Assembly: GCA_032622095.1 (NCBI GenBank)
Contig: CP136064.1
Span: 247,599,827-247,663,826, forward strand
Length of the DNA: 64,000 bases
Direction: 5' to 3'
Source of the DNA: Siphonodentalium dalli
Taxonomy: Eukaryota > Mollusca > Scaphopoda > Gadilida > Siphonodentaliidae
This document shows positions 47,748 to 60,100 of the stretch, piece by piece. Within the stretch, counting starts at the first letter, position 1; every line of letters begins with the position of its first letter. The notes under the pieces were generated by a model. That model was given only the letters and a program-made list of their open reading frames with translations. It was not told the origin of the DNA and searched no databases. Both the position numbers and the translations under genes were made by a program.

Positions 47748-48590
47748 TTTTATGATGATCAGACTAAAGGTACGACCTGTAGCCCGTGCTAAAGATTTAG
47801 TCATACAAAGAGTAACATTCAAAATGGCTGCTGGCGGCCATGTTTTTTGGCCGAATGACCCCAAAATGACTCGTTCCCATCTACATGTCATTATTAACAT
47901 TCTTGACAAATTTTATGATGATCAGACTGAAAGTACGACCTGTAGCCCGTGCTAAAGAATTTAGTCATACAAAGAGTAAAATCCAAGATGGCTGCTGGCG
48001 GCCATGTTTTTTGGCCGAATGACCCCAAAATTACTCGTTCCCATCTACATGTCAATACTATCATCCATGACAAATTTCATGATGATCAGACGAACAGTAC
48101 GACCTGTGGCCCGTGCTAATGGATTGAATTTTGAAATCCAAGATGGCCACTGGCAGCCATGTTTTTTGTCTGAATGACCCCAAAATGACTCGTTTCCATC
48201 TACATTCCAATTTCAACAGCCATGAAAAATTGTATGATAATCAGACTAAAGGTACGACCTGTAGCCCGTGCTAAAGGATTTAGTCATACAAAGAGTAAAA
48301 TCCAAGATGGCTGCTGGCGGCCATGTATTTTGGCCGAATGACCCCAAAATGACTCGTTCCCATCTACATGTCATTATTAACATTCTTGACAAATTTCATG
48401 ATGATCAGACGAACAGTACGGCCTGTAGCCCGTGCTAATGGATTGAATTTTGAAATCCAAGATGGCCACTGCAGCCATGTTTTTTTCCGAATGATCCCAA
48501 AATTAATTATTCTGGTCTAAATGTTGATGTCAACAGCTATGACAAATTTCATAATGATCCGACCAAAGGTACGACCTGTAACCTGCATTG
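47748..48590 (+). repeat. Satellite array 2, duplicate of part of array 1
   Basis: About six more units. They are nearly identical, unit for unit, to about 46390-47225, including the variant GTAACATTCAAAATGGC in the first unit. This is a block duplication, not independent growth. Confidence 0.8.
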
Positions 48591-48647
48591 TTGACGACTT
48601 ACGTACACACGTACACACGGACGACGGATGACAAAGCCATGGCAATA

Positions 48648-48678
48648 GCTCAAACTTTACAAAGTAAAGTTGAGCTAA
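48648..48678 (+). mobile_element. Helitron-type 3' end: hairpin followed by CTAA
   Basis: GCTCAAACTTTAC, a 3-nt loop, then GTAAAGTTGAGC, ending CTAA at 48675-48678. It directly follows satellite array 2. A terminal hairpin with CTRR is the Helitron 3' signature. The 5' end is not identified. Confidence 0.5.
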
Positions 48679-48689
48679 AAATAGGGGTG

Positions 48690-49258
48690 GGGATGTTTGG
48701 ATCTCTAGTTTAACGACATTTTTCGGTCTTTGCAATTTAACGACATTTTCGGTCTTTAACAGTTTAATGGGCATTGGGGGCCCCCGGTGGTCCAGTCAGT
48801 AGAGTGCCAGGTGAAATACGTCGTCCCAGGCCGTCCAGCGCTGACGAAGCTGGTTCGAACCCCACCATAGGGAGGGTTACCGGAATCATGTATCTGGGCA
48901 AGTTTGTCAATTGCTTTCCGGGGGTCGGTGGTTTCTACATGCAGTGGAACAACTTCCCGGTGAAATTGAGCCTCTGCGTGGTCTTTCCTCCACCCGTAAA
49001 ATTGACAACGTCGTGTGTGGCCTAGCGTCTAGAATGACGATAACCCCTAATAAACAACAGCAACAACAATTAATAGTTTAATGACATTTTTCGGTCTTTA
49101 TAATATCTCAAGATATAGGGGGTATTTGGATCTCTAGTTTAACGACATGTTTCGGTCTTTATAGTTTAACGACATTTTTCGGTCTTTAATATCTCAAGAT
49201 AGAGGGGCCCTTAGGGGGTATTTGGATCTCTAGTTTAACGACATTTTTCGGTCTTTGA
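48690..49258 (+). repeat. Minisatellite of GTTTAACGACATTTTTCGGT units
   Basis: At least six copies of a roughly 24-nt unit, some grouped with GGATCTCTA and ATCTCAAGATA spacers, interrupted by the SINE at 48770-49074. Confidence 0.7.
48770..49074 (+). repeat. tRNA-derived SINE with 9-bp target duplication
   Basis: The head has an A-box-like GTGGTCCAGTCAGTAGAGTG and a perfect B box GGTTCGAACCC (about 48852-48862). The tail is AACAACAGCAACAACAA. It is flanked by AGTTTAATG at 48761-48769 and 49075-49083. Confidence 0.8.
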
Positions 49259-49960
49259 TATCAAAATGGAAGAAGTACATCTTTGGAAGATGTGGTGGCC
49301 CTAAAAAGGAAAGTTGTTTGGTGGTCTTGAAATGCAGTTTTTCTTAACAGTCTTCCTTGATTAAAGTGATGTGAAACACTCCGGCAGACACCGGGCAGAG
49401 TGATCAAATAAATAGGAATTTAGAATAATCTTTCTCAAAGAAGTTATTTGTTACGAATATTAATCCAAATGGATGTTACACAATGTCATTCTTATATATT
49501 AGTTAAATGCAATGACTCTCGATGGCGAAATGATTTTTGTTTAATTACAGCCGATAGTTGCGCCCCGAATCGAGATGTAAATATTTACAATTTGGAGTAG
49601 TTCAGACGATGTTCTATATGAAGTGGTGTGGTAGATCTTTTTGGAAATTTTCAGTTATGTTAGTAGAATGATAACATTCCCCACGTTGGAAAAGTGCCTG
49701 AGCACTAACTTATCAATTTCTCGCTCCCGAAAAAGTCCATAATATGTCTTTAAACATATATATAAATCTCCGAAAACAAAAATTCTAAAGCATTAAACGA
49801 TTTGCTATATTTCCAGGGCATATATTTCATCTGATTTTGCGAGAATCCATATATACTTTTTCACGAGAATCCAGGGTAATTTGCGAGAATCTAGATTTGG
49901 ATTCTCGCCGAAATATAAGCCCAGATTTCACTCTGAAGTGTGCCTAAATGGCATAAATTG
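49259..49960. other. No recognisable feature
   Basis: AT-rich single-copy sequence with no convincing frame or repeat. Confidence 0.3.
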
Positions 49961-49974
49961 TACCGTGGTTCCCT

Positions 49975-51600
49975 ATTCGCTATAAACTAGCTTGAAATTG
50001 GCAAAACAATGAATTTTTTTTCTTCAGAAAATTAACATTTTTATGACTCGTGACATAATTGTCACCAATAAAAACAAATTTGATTTATTGTGGAAGTTAG
50101 TCGGTGACTATAAATAATGTCACCATTCAACTGAATGTTGTTGAATTCTATTGAGATGTGGAGCAGACAATATATTGGGAGGCTCCATAGCATCCGCTCC
50201 TCAATCCTTACCAGATGTCAGTAGAAGTTTCCCATTTCATTATTCCAGTTCTTTAGCAGTGTATATAGAGAATACGAATCAAAGAAATCAAAATTACTCT
50301 GACTCAACCAAATCAGAGGTGCTGCGACAAATAAACGCAGGGATTTACGAAGACAAGTTGAGCATATTTCAACCAACTTTGGAAGTTTAAATGACTATTT
50401 TCTTCACACGCAAAGTAAAATTGACAAATTTCAGGATTTTTAGCCTGCTTCGTTGGGAACAAAATTTGTTATGCACACTCAAGGAACGTCTACCATCACT
50501 CGATAGGAGTAATTATGCCCTGACCATGCTTAATACTAGCTTGAAATTGTCGAAACAATAAAAAAAAATTCTTCATAAAATTAACATTTTTATGAGTCGC
50601 GACATAATTGTCACCAATAAAAACAAATTTGATTCATCGTGGAAGTTAGTCGGTGACTATAAATAATGTCACCATTCAACTGAATGTTGTTGAGGATATT
50701 TCAACCAATTTTGGAAGTTTAAATGAATATTTTCTTCACACTCAAAGTAAAATTGACAAATTTCAGTATTTTAGTGTCGGCGCACACGATCACGGTTGTC
50801 CCCGGTTTACCCGCCTGCGGTGTAAATCGGGCCCGATAAAATTGGGGGGTTCAGCGCACACGAGTCCGATTTTCACTCCGGTCATATGCATGCTATGCCT
50901 ACGCTCACTGTAGTAAATAGCCAACTGGTGTGGTCAGCCGATCTAGACATTTACTATAGCTAGTCATGGTGATTTATATTAATATGTATTTCTAAAGACT
51001 AATATTTATTAATAATAAACTGAATGAATATATAATATTAATAATAATATATTGAATTTGAGGTCACGGGCAATACTGTGAATACTGCCAATAGCCGTAC
51101 ATTGGCGTAAACTACCTTTCCACAGCTACCGCCTTCTTGTTGCGATTACTATATACGGGCACCTATTTTCTGCCCATAGGTCTACCAGCAGTTGTTACTT
51201 GTCGATGGATCAGAATTCTTGACATAATTTTCGAATAGCGGTCGCTGCTAACTATTCCGACATTTTGAATGATGTTTTGGTCATGTGACAAGCAAAACAC
51301 ACGCGTTGCCATCGTCACGAGCCGGTTTTTCCGGATGAAATCAAACTGTTTGATCGGTCCGGTTAAATCGGATCAGACAAAAACCGGCCCAAAGTGTGGG
51401 CGCACACGATCCCGGTTGTCCCAGATTTACACCGCAGCCGGGTAAACCGGGGACAACCGTGATCGTGTGCGCCGACACTTAGCCTGCTTCGTTGGGACCA
51501 AATATTTGTTGTGCACACTGAAGGAACGTTTACCATCACTCGATAGGCCAGATTATGACCTGACCATGCTATAAAGTATTAAACTAGCTTGAAATTGGCA
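49975..51600 (+). repeat. Tandem duplication of about 0.5 kb, interrupted by insertions
   Basis: The segment running from CTAGCTTGAAATTG through AACATTTTTATGA, AAAACAAATTTGATT and TTAGCCTGCTTCGTTGGGA occurs at 49988-50460 and again from 50530. A partial third start lies near 51580. The first copy holds about 200 extra bases (about 50143-50370). The second is split by the element at 50774-51478. Confidence 0.7.
50774..51478. mobile_element. Harbinger-like non-autonomous element
   Basis: It begins GTGTCGGCGCACACGATCAC and ends with the exact inverse. The inverted repeats extend about 57 nt. It is flanked by TTA on both sides (50771-50773 and 51479-51481). The empty site is seen in the first copy of the tandem duplication (about 50438). 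A 3-bp TTA duplication is the PIF/Harbinger pattern. No transposase is encoded. Confidence 0.75.
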
Positions 51601-51619
51601 AAAGTATGAATTTTTTTGG

Positions 51620-52680
51620 TTGAAAAAATTTACATGGGAATCTCCATAGAAAACGGTTATATTTCGATAAAAACGAAAGTAATGCGAAATGAAAGTCGGC
51701 ACTCGCAGACTTGATCAAAGTAATTTAGTACACAACAACAAATAGGATAAAACTGATATAAACACGGTATAAGTGAGAATAAACGTGGAACCAGTTGACA
51801 ATATTTCTTTGGTTCGTGGGAAAAACGGAAGCTATAGATTGATGGTCACTAAAAAGTGTACTCCGGCCCCGGCTCGACTCGGAGAAAATGTGTGATATAC
51901 CAAGCAATAATCTTAACATAAAAGTCAGAAATATTTTCATGATCGAACTGCGGACCTGATAATTATCGAAATATGTAGTCGAAATAATGTTTAAGTAGTT
52001 AATCACATGATTTAGACATCAACACACTCTTAAAGACGAAATACACGGCCATGTAATGTCGTTATTTAACTGCGTCGGTGTTTGTTGTTATCAATCGTTT
52101 ATTGCTTCGTTTTTAGTAACACCATTGTATCTGTTTTGCGCATGCGCAAGGCACTTTCCATATTTGGAATTTCCATATATGGGATTTGTGTTAACCTCAA
52201 TACCGATCGATACCGATCAAGCTACAACAGATAACCACGCAATTATCTTTATAGCATAAAAATTTATGCAACTACGACCCTGGTAACCCTGATAACTAAT
52301 AAAATATACCGGCCAATTCATTTTAAGATCGTTATTTCACTTTGCTTTAGGCATAAATACACTCTTAATCGCACATAAACGACCCATTGGCGTTAAATTA
52401 AATATACTCGGTATTTATTATATTAGTTTTTTATTGCTCAGTATAGAGTTAGACCCTTGACACCTGTCAATATATTTGGGCTGAATTCATATGATGCGGT
52501 ATTATTCCTCGAAATAAACAACAAAGCCGTCGTTACTTCGAAATGTCGTTTGGGCTAACATTTACACAAATCCTCCGTGTGTTCTCCTCAATTGACACAC
52601 ATGCAGGTTCTCAGTCGACACACAGGTTATCCCAGAAACAGGTGTGAAATAAACACCCAAGGTTTGGGTGAAATAATCCA
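51620..52680. other. No recognisable feature
   Basis: No frame or repeat that I can support. From about 52680 the boundary block of unit 5 begins. Confidence 0.3.
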
Positions 52681-53169
52681 ACAATAACTAAAACTAGAAA
52701 ATCGATAGCCACACTTTTTGCGTTTTGTGCAAGACAAATGGCGTGTTCTATGATCTGATCGACGACTTCTAATATTATATGACCATGACCTGGTAATTCT
52801 CAGCATCTGAACTTAATACCATTATTTTATGTCCGATTTCTTCGGAAACTTTCCGAGTAATGTGACTAATGTCGCGGGACTATATATAAAGCACAGTGTT
52901 TTAATATAAATAGTTTATATGATGTAATTTGTTTCTCCAATGGCAACAGTCACGTTCCTGTTTTTTTCACTCCCATTGAAGATTGATTGCAATAAATAAA
53001 TAAACATACAGTGCCAAATGACAACCATGCGGGTGGAAATTTAATCAGGAAATTAATAAGCGTACCCGGTACATACACATATTTCAAGACTTGCATGATT
53101 TTAAAGGCCCATTTAATTGCAAGTCACCGATTATTTTTCTTATAGTGCCTTGATATACTATTATAGTAA

Positions 53170-53655
53170 CAATCTATGACATAAAATACGTATGTATCAT
53201 TGTATCTGTAGAGATTTCAGTGTAGGGGCCAATGCTGGCCTCTGGCCATAGGCGCACTGGGATCGAGAAGATCCACCACCCAATTTGTCCAGATTTGTTT
53301 TGCCGAATCCATAGTAGGGTAGGGATCTTTGATGTGCGGATTGTTGCAGACGGGACAGCCATTCAGTGTCGGTTCCCGATCCGGCGGTGTGCCCAACTTA
53401 ATGTCATCCCTGATAATGACATTACAAGAGGAGCAGAGTTACGCAATTCGCCCAGAATGTGTTTTTCAATTTTTGTCTGAGATTCTATTGCTTCTGGAAT
53501 CGTTCTCAGAGCACTGATTGTGGCATCGATGGTTGATTCGTGATGCCCATGATTTCAACACAAAGTCCAACCGATACTATATCGGATTCAGCGGTGTCGA
53601 ATGTGTATCTCAGAGGTGGGCCCACAAACCAACTGAGCTATTCGCTCCTCTCTGT
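53170..53655 (-). repeat. tRNA-headed SINE-like sequence, unit 5 (inverted)
   Basis: Reverse of 13117-13560, with the A box near 53630-53648 on the minus strand. The MULE-like element is absent from the CCATGCGGGT site nearby. Confidence 0.45.
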
Positions 53656-53708
53656 ATAAATTATAACAATTAATGTATGCTTCATATTTGGCACTTGATA
53701 GTACTTCT

Positions 53709-53757
53709 GCGAAAGCGGTCATGCCTCATTTATCAACATGACCGCTTTCGCAGATTA
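53709..53757. repeat. Inverted repeat with CTGCGAAAGCGG arms, unit 5
   Basis: Two inverse arms about 15 nt apart. A lone arm lies at about 53952-53972, matching the layout of unit 1. Confidence 0.6.
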
Positions 53758-53759
53758 AG

Positions 53760-55905
53760 TGTACTCACTAAGTTCATTGTGAACGGTTCATGACTGACCT
53801 AGTTATTCAGAAAACTGAATCTTAGCGCAACTTCAAGTGAAAAAAAATGACAAAATTAGAAATATCGACAGCTTCAACTTATAAGCCTTTATTTTTGGGA
53901 CACACTGGTCAAAACATAAATACAGGTTACATCTTCCATATCTTCTGTCAACATGACCGCTTTCGCAGATTGCTGCTTCCAGAGGTCAAGTCGCTCTGGA
54001 TAGATTTACTGGGTGTTTGCGGTTGGGGACATACAGAATAGTTTCTCAACTTTAATAAGTGAATAACATTGTAAACAAGAGTAATCACCACATTGAATGA
54101 TAACTTGTACACATTTGTTCATTATATTAAAATATTCCAATCGAAGCAAGATAATCAACGACGGCCACCATTTTTGCAATATACAATTTTCGGTTAGGAA
54201 CCGGAAACGGAACGAAAGGTTGTAATCAATCGAGACGGTGACATTTGGTGCTCACTATCCCCAAATATATGTTGCTTTTATCCAATGAATATATTGTAAG
54301 CTCAATCTTCTGAAGAGAAATAATTTATTTTGCCCTTACAATGTGTGAGAATCGATCAAAAGACCAGATTTACGAAATATTTAGTTCCGGAATTTAATGA
54401 TTCCCATTGGACATTATCATCTGTTGCAGAAGTCACGCATGCGCACACTGTACAATTTAATACTTTACAATTTCGAAGAAGTATTTTTCTCATAAAACAC
54501 GATGAAATAACTAAATACATTTCCTATTATAGGAAAATCCGGGTTCTGTAACAGAATAAAGTTAAGAACTACCCACTGAACACAAAGTTTTAATTCTGGC
54601 GGTCGTATAATTGACGTTATTCGTTGCGCCACGTGAACTGGTGCAAACATCCGGTACTTTAGAACGGCACTCGACTGAACGTAGAATGTACGCACTACGT
54701 TCGTGACTGAACTAAATCTTCTGAGATTATTGCGCTTCAATTTCAACTTTCATAAATTCGATTATATGAGGCGTTTTCGAACCAACGCTGTTCAATTTCT
54801 TATCTTATCGGTCCATAGGGCGTGTTCGAACACTGGTCGGGTTCATATATAGGAGCGGACCCGCCTATCATGATTCCTTTCAGTCTCTTCCTCTTTATTT
54901 CTACCATATTATGAATAGACTAATACGGAACGCTTTTCTGTTCCATCTCATGCACATGGTGTTGCTTCTTTGGGAACAAACATCGTGTTCAAAGTTGTAT
55001 TTTTTTATGACTTCATTGTATCTTTCTGTGACATAATGTAATGCCCGTCAAAAGGTAGTTCAGCTATTTATCGACCTATTTCGATACCGGGATTTAGTCG
55101 TATTTTTGAGAGAAAACAGCCATATGGCTTTTAGACCAACATCATGAAGTTATTCAAGCGTGCTATATTAAATTATTCTGATGTAGAACAGTTCCAATAA
55201 ACTTATGATCAATTCAATTCATTGTATTTTATGTTCATCGATATTAAGATATTACAGAACAGTGAGCGTACAAGATATTATATGACATCAAAATATTCAT
55301 TTAGTACATTATATAGGCCATAACAATAACTTCCACATGAGGAACACAGAAATGTTTAGCTCTGTATCAGTTTCCTGTCGGGTGATGATTTCATGTACAG
55401 TGAGCGGCGACCTTACTTTATGGTCTGGGATGTCGATATTTTAAACATAGGGTGGTACATGGAATATCAGTGCTATAGCATCAAACGGACTTGTCGACAA
55501 TATCCTGGACTTTCCGTGTGGTAGTTGACAGATTCTTAATTGTCTTTTTATTTCTAGTCTTGAAGATTTCTGATAGTTTGTGGGCATTCGGTCTTCTATG
55601 GAAATATGGTTTCAAATATATAGATCTGAGTTCCTCTAATTATGTACACTTCATGATAACGTGGCATTCGTCGCCTAGTTCTTTGGTATATTGTGGACAT
55701 ACTCTGGTTGAATAGTGAGTATTCAGCCAAGATCATTGTCAAAATGGGGCGGTCATCGACCAGTGATTGGTCGGGGTGTGCGCACTGTAACAACACGATT
55801 GCGATGAGTAGTTGTTTGTATAAGAATCCCAACTGTTGATTGCTGTGTTGATAACTAATCACACTATTATCGTTATGAAAACAACTCCGAAAACTAGTAG
55901 AGCAT
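53760..55905. other. Upstream region of copy 5, inverted match of unit 1
   Basis: Reads as the reverse complement of 10741-13000 with few differences. No gene is seen. The TCACAC half T-site is at 55859-55864. Confidence 0.45.
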
Positions 55906-55959
55906 CTATAAAATTAATACCAGAGGAAGTGAGATGTGACAATGAGTATCCCTGTATCT

Positions 55960-55969
55960 GTATATATAC
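55960..55969 (+). promoter_or_regulatory. TATA box of copy 5
   Basis: GTATATATAC about 95 bp upstream of the first-exon donor at 56063. Confidence 0.5.
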
Positions 55970-55989
55970 TGAAACTTGTCTTCAGAATC

Positions 55990-56062
55990 CAGTATAATTC
56001 AAACATAACGCATCATAACCACTTCATCACGTTATAAACAACGACTCAGCTACAGTTAAATT
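55990..56062 (+). other. Non-coding first exon of copy 5
   Basis: Ends at 56062 before GTGAGT. It joins the acceptor at 57098, ten bases upstream of the ATG. The 5' edge is estimated. Confidence 0.45.
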
Positions 56063-57108
56063 GTGAGTAGCCTATAGTACTTTTTATTAGTATGTTAATA
56101 CTTTATTCCCAGCTTGTTAGTGTAGTTTTCAGTCAATATATTACCTGAAACGTATTGTTTCAATATGAACGATAATTCATAATTTTTCAAAATAAACAAG
56201 ATTCTATGAAAACCTAGTATAAAAACGTTCCAATTTACTTTAAATTCAGGAAACCCCGGTCAGTTCCTTAATGTGTATGCCAGCGAGGACCATATTATTA
56301 TACCATCAGTGGAGGTAAGTTTGTCGAGCTTGTATTTCTACATTTTTCAGTGATTTTTGGTACAGATATGTACCATGGGAATCTGCGATTATGAGGTTGA
56401 TCCCACTTGTTTATTGAAGTTATCCCTCTTTTTCGACTTCGAAATTGTTCGCAACATCAACAATTTTATCCGTGCTTTATTCTTTATGTGTTTTTTAATC
56501 GAAATACAAATATATTCTTTGTACATGTAGAATATTTTACTATTACGACTTGCATTGCACTATATACAAAGAGAATTATGAGAACAATGCACACAATTAA
56601 AACGCTCTTTAAATAAACTACGCTACTACGTGACTTGGAGAATACATTGTCAGCATTTATATCACACTGAATCCTTTATTCCCAGCTGTTATGGTAGTGT
56701 TCTGTGTTCAGTCATTATAGTATTAGAAACGTATGGTTTCAACATTAATGAAAATTCTCCATGTTTTAAGATAAGAAATACGATTCTCTGTAATCCTAAT
56801 CTAAAACGTCTCGATATACTCAAGGAACGATGTTTCTGCCTGCGAGGACCATATTTTTCTGAGTTATCACTAAATGTCTGACTGAATGGTGGTTCATGTT
56901 AGTTTAGCATCAATCGCGCTTGTTGTATTGATTTTATTTTAAGATTCTACAACTAGCATCCCATTGATATGGCGGCCAGGATTTCGCAGCGTGTGACGCA
57001 TTTTCGAACGTACATGTAACTTTTTTTATCAATAATGTTTTATATATTCGAGATGATTTACTCTGCATTGACTTACATTTCCATCTTTTTCATTACAGGA
57101 ATTGAACC

Positions 57109-60100
57109 ATGTTCTCTGACAGTGTCTACGCCACATGGGACTCCGTCATCCCGTCAATCTTACCTCCACAAACATACCAGTCGCAAGGATGTCCGTACAC
57201 GAAACAAGAGATTCTACCCCGGGATTCAGCAGCGGGAATAGGTAACATTTTCACCTTCTTTGTGTATGTTGTACCATTAGTTTGCATTCATTGTACGCTA
57301 AAATTAAATCCGGAAGTTTTATCCAGTCCCTTCTATCAGAATTAATATATAAAAAAACAAAAAGTGCATAACACTGGATTATTTTTCTAGTTTTATTAAC
57401 TCAGACTTCGTCATATTGTTTTTTTTATATACAATACTGAAATAATGTAACTCGGCCGTTTTTGGCTGATACCTTTTTAATGCATGCATAAAGATTGACT
57501 AAAAAGGAGCATGCGGTTTTGTACAAAGTGTTTACCCAGATGATTTACACACGTTTATGTTTGTTTTGCTTATTTCAGACTGCCAACATCCACGATCCGT
57601 TGCTGTTAATGCAATCCACAACCATCAGAGGGAAGTGGCCGTGTCTCTTCATAATGCTGGAATGTGGAGCAAGTTTGATAAGATTGGGACGGAAATGATA
57701 GTCACCAAAGTTGGAAGGTAAGTCTGGTATACTATGGATCCTTGAGAAGCAGGTCGGGTTCATTTCACACCCTGGTCATTCGTTTTATTTAGTATGTTCA
57801 AAACTGTCAATTAATTAGCACAAATCGGGCCATGGAACAATGTTATGTGATTGTCATATAATTTCTTGAATCTTCAAAAGTTTCAAGCACCGAGTGTTAT
57901 TTATTTATTATCTTCTTTTTTTTGCGTATTTATTGTATCACATAAACTTTCCTCATATTAATGGTCGAACAATATGTTCATATTGCAGCCGCCAGAATTA
58001 TGCCGAAGAAGAAATGTGTTGATAAACAAGGTGATCGCATATGACTCAAATCGCGCAGTTCTCTAAATCGTTGTCTTATGCACACTCACAACATTTTTAT
58101 ATGACGATTTATCTTTGCAGACGGATGTTCCCATCACTGTCGTACTCCATTGAGGGACTACACCCCACGAAACAGTACACCCTCTCCATCGATGTGATTT
58201 CCGTGGACGACTGTCGGTACAAGTTCTACGACTCTGAGTGGTTAGCTTCCGGTAAAGTTGATAGTCCGGTTCCCATGACAACCTACGTACATCCCGATTC
58301 CCCGGCACCCGGATCATTCTGGATGCGTAAGCCTGTCATGTTTCACAAACTAAAACTGACAAATAACAGGAAATCACAGCAAGGGAATGTAAGTATGGTG
58401 GTTTTGGTTTTTAAAGAACTGACTTCATTGAACTTCAACTCAATTCTCAACAATATCAACATGGTATTTGACCTTGCGTGAACATCATATAAAATCGTTC
58501 ACTTTGTATTAGCTCACACTGCACATCCATATCAGTTACATCTATATTTATTTTTGTCATGGAATGAAAACAAAATAGTTGCCTTTCAAAACAAGTTCAA
58601 ACTTAATAAGCGCTTCCATTGTTTGGTCAAGTAGAATACAACAAGCCTCTCTGATGTGTTCGGGTACTATTTCTCCCACGTTCATAAACAAGAAAACCAT
58701 AGTCAGAAATGGTAATGCGCTCAAGATCATATATTATATACCCATGATTGTAATTATAGAATATAAAATATATTGGTTTCAAGAATGACCAACTCATAGA
58801 ATTACTAGCCTTGCACTTCTTGGCATCCGAATAACAATTGAAATTCCCAACTACACCTTTTACCGGACTCGGCCTCCGGGTCGCAGTTCGACTTTTAAAC
58901 CGTCCAAAATTTCCCATTCTGTAAATAAAACCCCCATACAATAATCTCTACATTAGTTATACACTCGGAGCGCTGAATGAATAGTCGCACATGGCTACTT
59001 ATTATATGCTCACTGATTCGTTTCAAGGGATTTCTATTAATAAGTAAAGCTGTGTATCCCCTACAAACGAATCTATTTGAATTTTCAATATGTTTATTCT
59101 CATTAATCAGGAAATGCAGCATTTGAGACTAATTGTTAACAAAATAGCAGAAGGGGAAACAACTGAATGGCGTTCTATGTCTGTCATTCGCTCATATGAT
59201 CGGAATTTATTTTTTAAAACTAATTATGATTAGACCATTCCGTTGTATTCTGCTATAACTCAAAGTGAGAATCCAATCAGTAAACGAAGCTTTAAAGGCC
59301 CATTTAATTTTCGGGTCACGATTATTTTTTATCGTGCCTTGATATACGGTTTTAATAACAATCCATGAAATAAAATATGATTAAAGTACTACAATTCATC
59401 ACCATTTGGAACGTCTGTGTGTCTGAAAGTGCCCATAGAGTACTAGAAAATAGATGAAATCATAGAAACAGTTTACCCGTTTCGAATGCAACATGATTCA
59501 AACTAAGAGATAGAGTTATTCCCCTTCCATTGAAAATAATACTTGGCAGAACAGTCCATATTAAACTTAAGCACAGAACACACGTCGGTACCTCAACAAA
59601 ACATGTTCACACTATATTACACCGAATAAGTTGATAATACAATGTTTTGGAGCTTCCTCTTTCAAATGGTATATAATGTGGCATTTATTTTTATATCATG
59701 TGATCTGGGGTTCGAAAACTAAGTGTGCCTTTAATCTAACTTCTGTTACTCGTTGCAGGTCATAGTGAACACGATGCAGAAATACAAACCTCGTCTTCAT
59801 ATATCCATGGCAGACGACCGTCCCGAACAAGCGCTAACAACGACCTTCACCTTTGCTGAAACAACTTTAATTCCTGTCACCGCATACCAGAGCGAAGAGG
59901 TACGTATCTAGTATTAGAGCACAATCCCATTGTTACAATCGTTCCCTGATTTTTGGTAAAGAACACCAATTCCCAAGGTTGTCGAAGGAATAGTTCAGTG
60001 ATTATCCATTGTTGGGCACACGCAACTCATAACAGACAAATAGCACGGACGCTTCAAAGTGGGACCAGTCCGTGTTGTTTCGGACATATATTCACATTCA

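Noticed and set aside
46168-47955. Several overlapping open frames in the satellite arrays
   Set aside because: They repeat with the ~160-bp period and simply read through the tandem unit (Y-D-D-Q-T...C-S-P-C).
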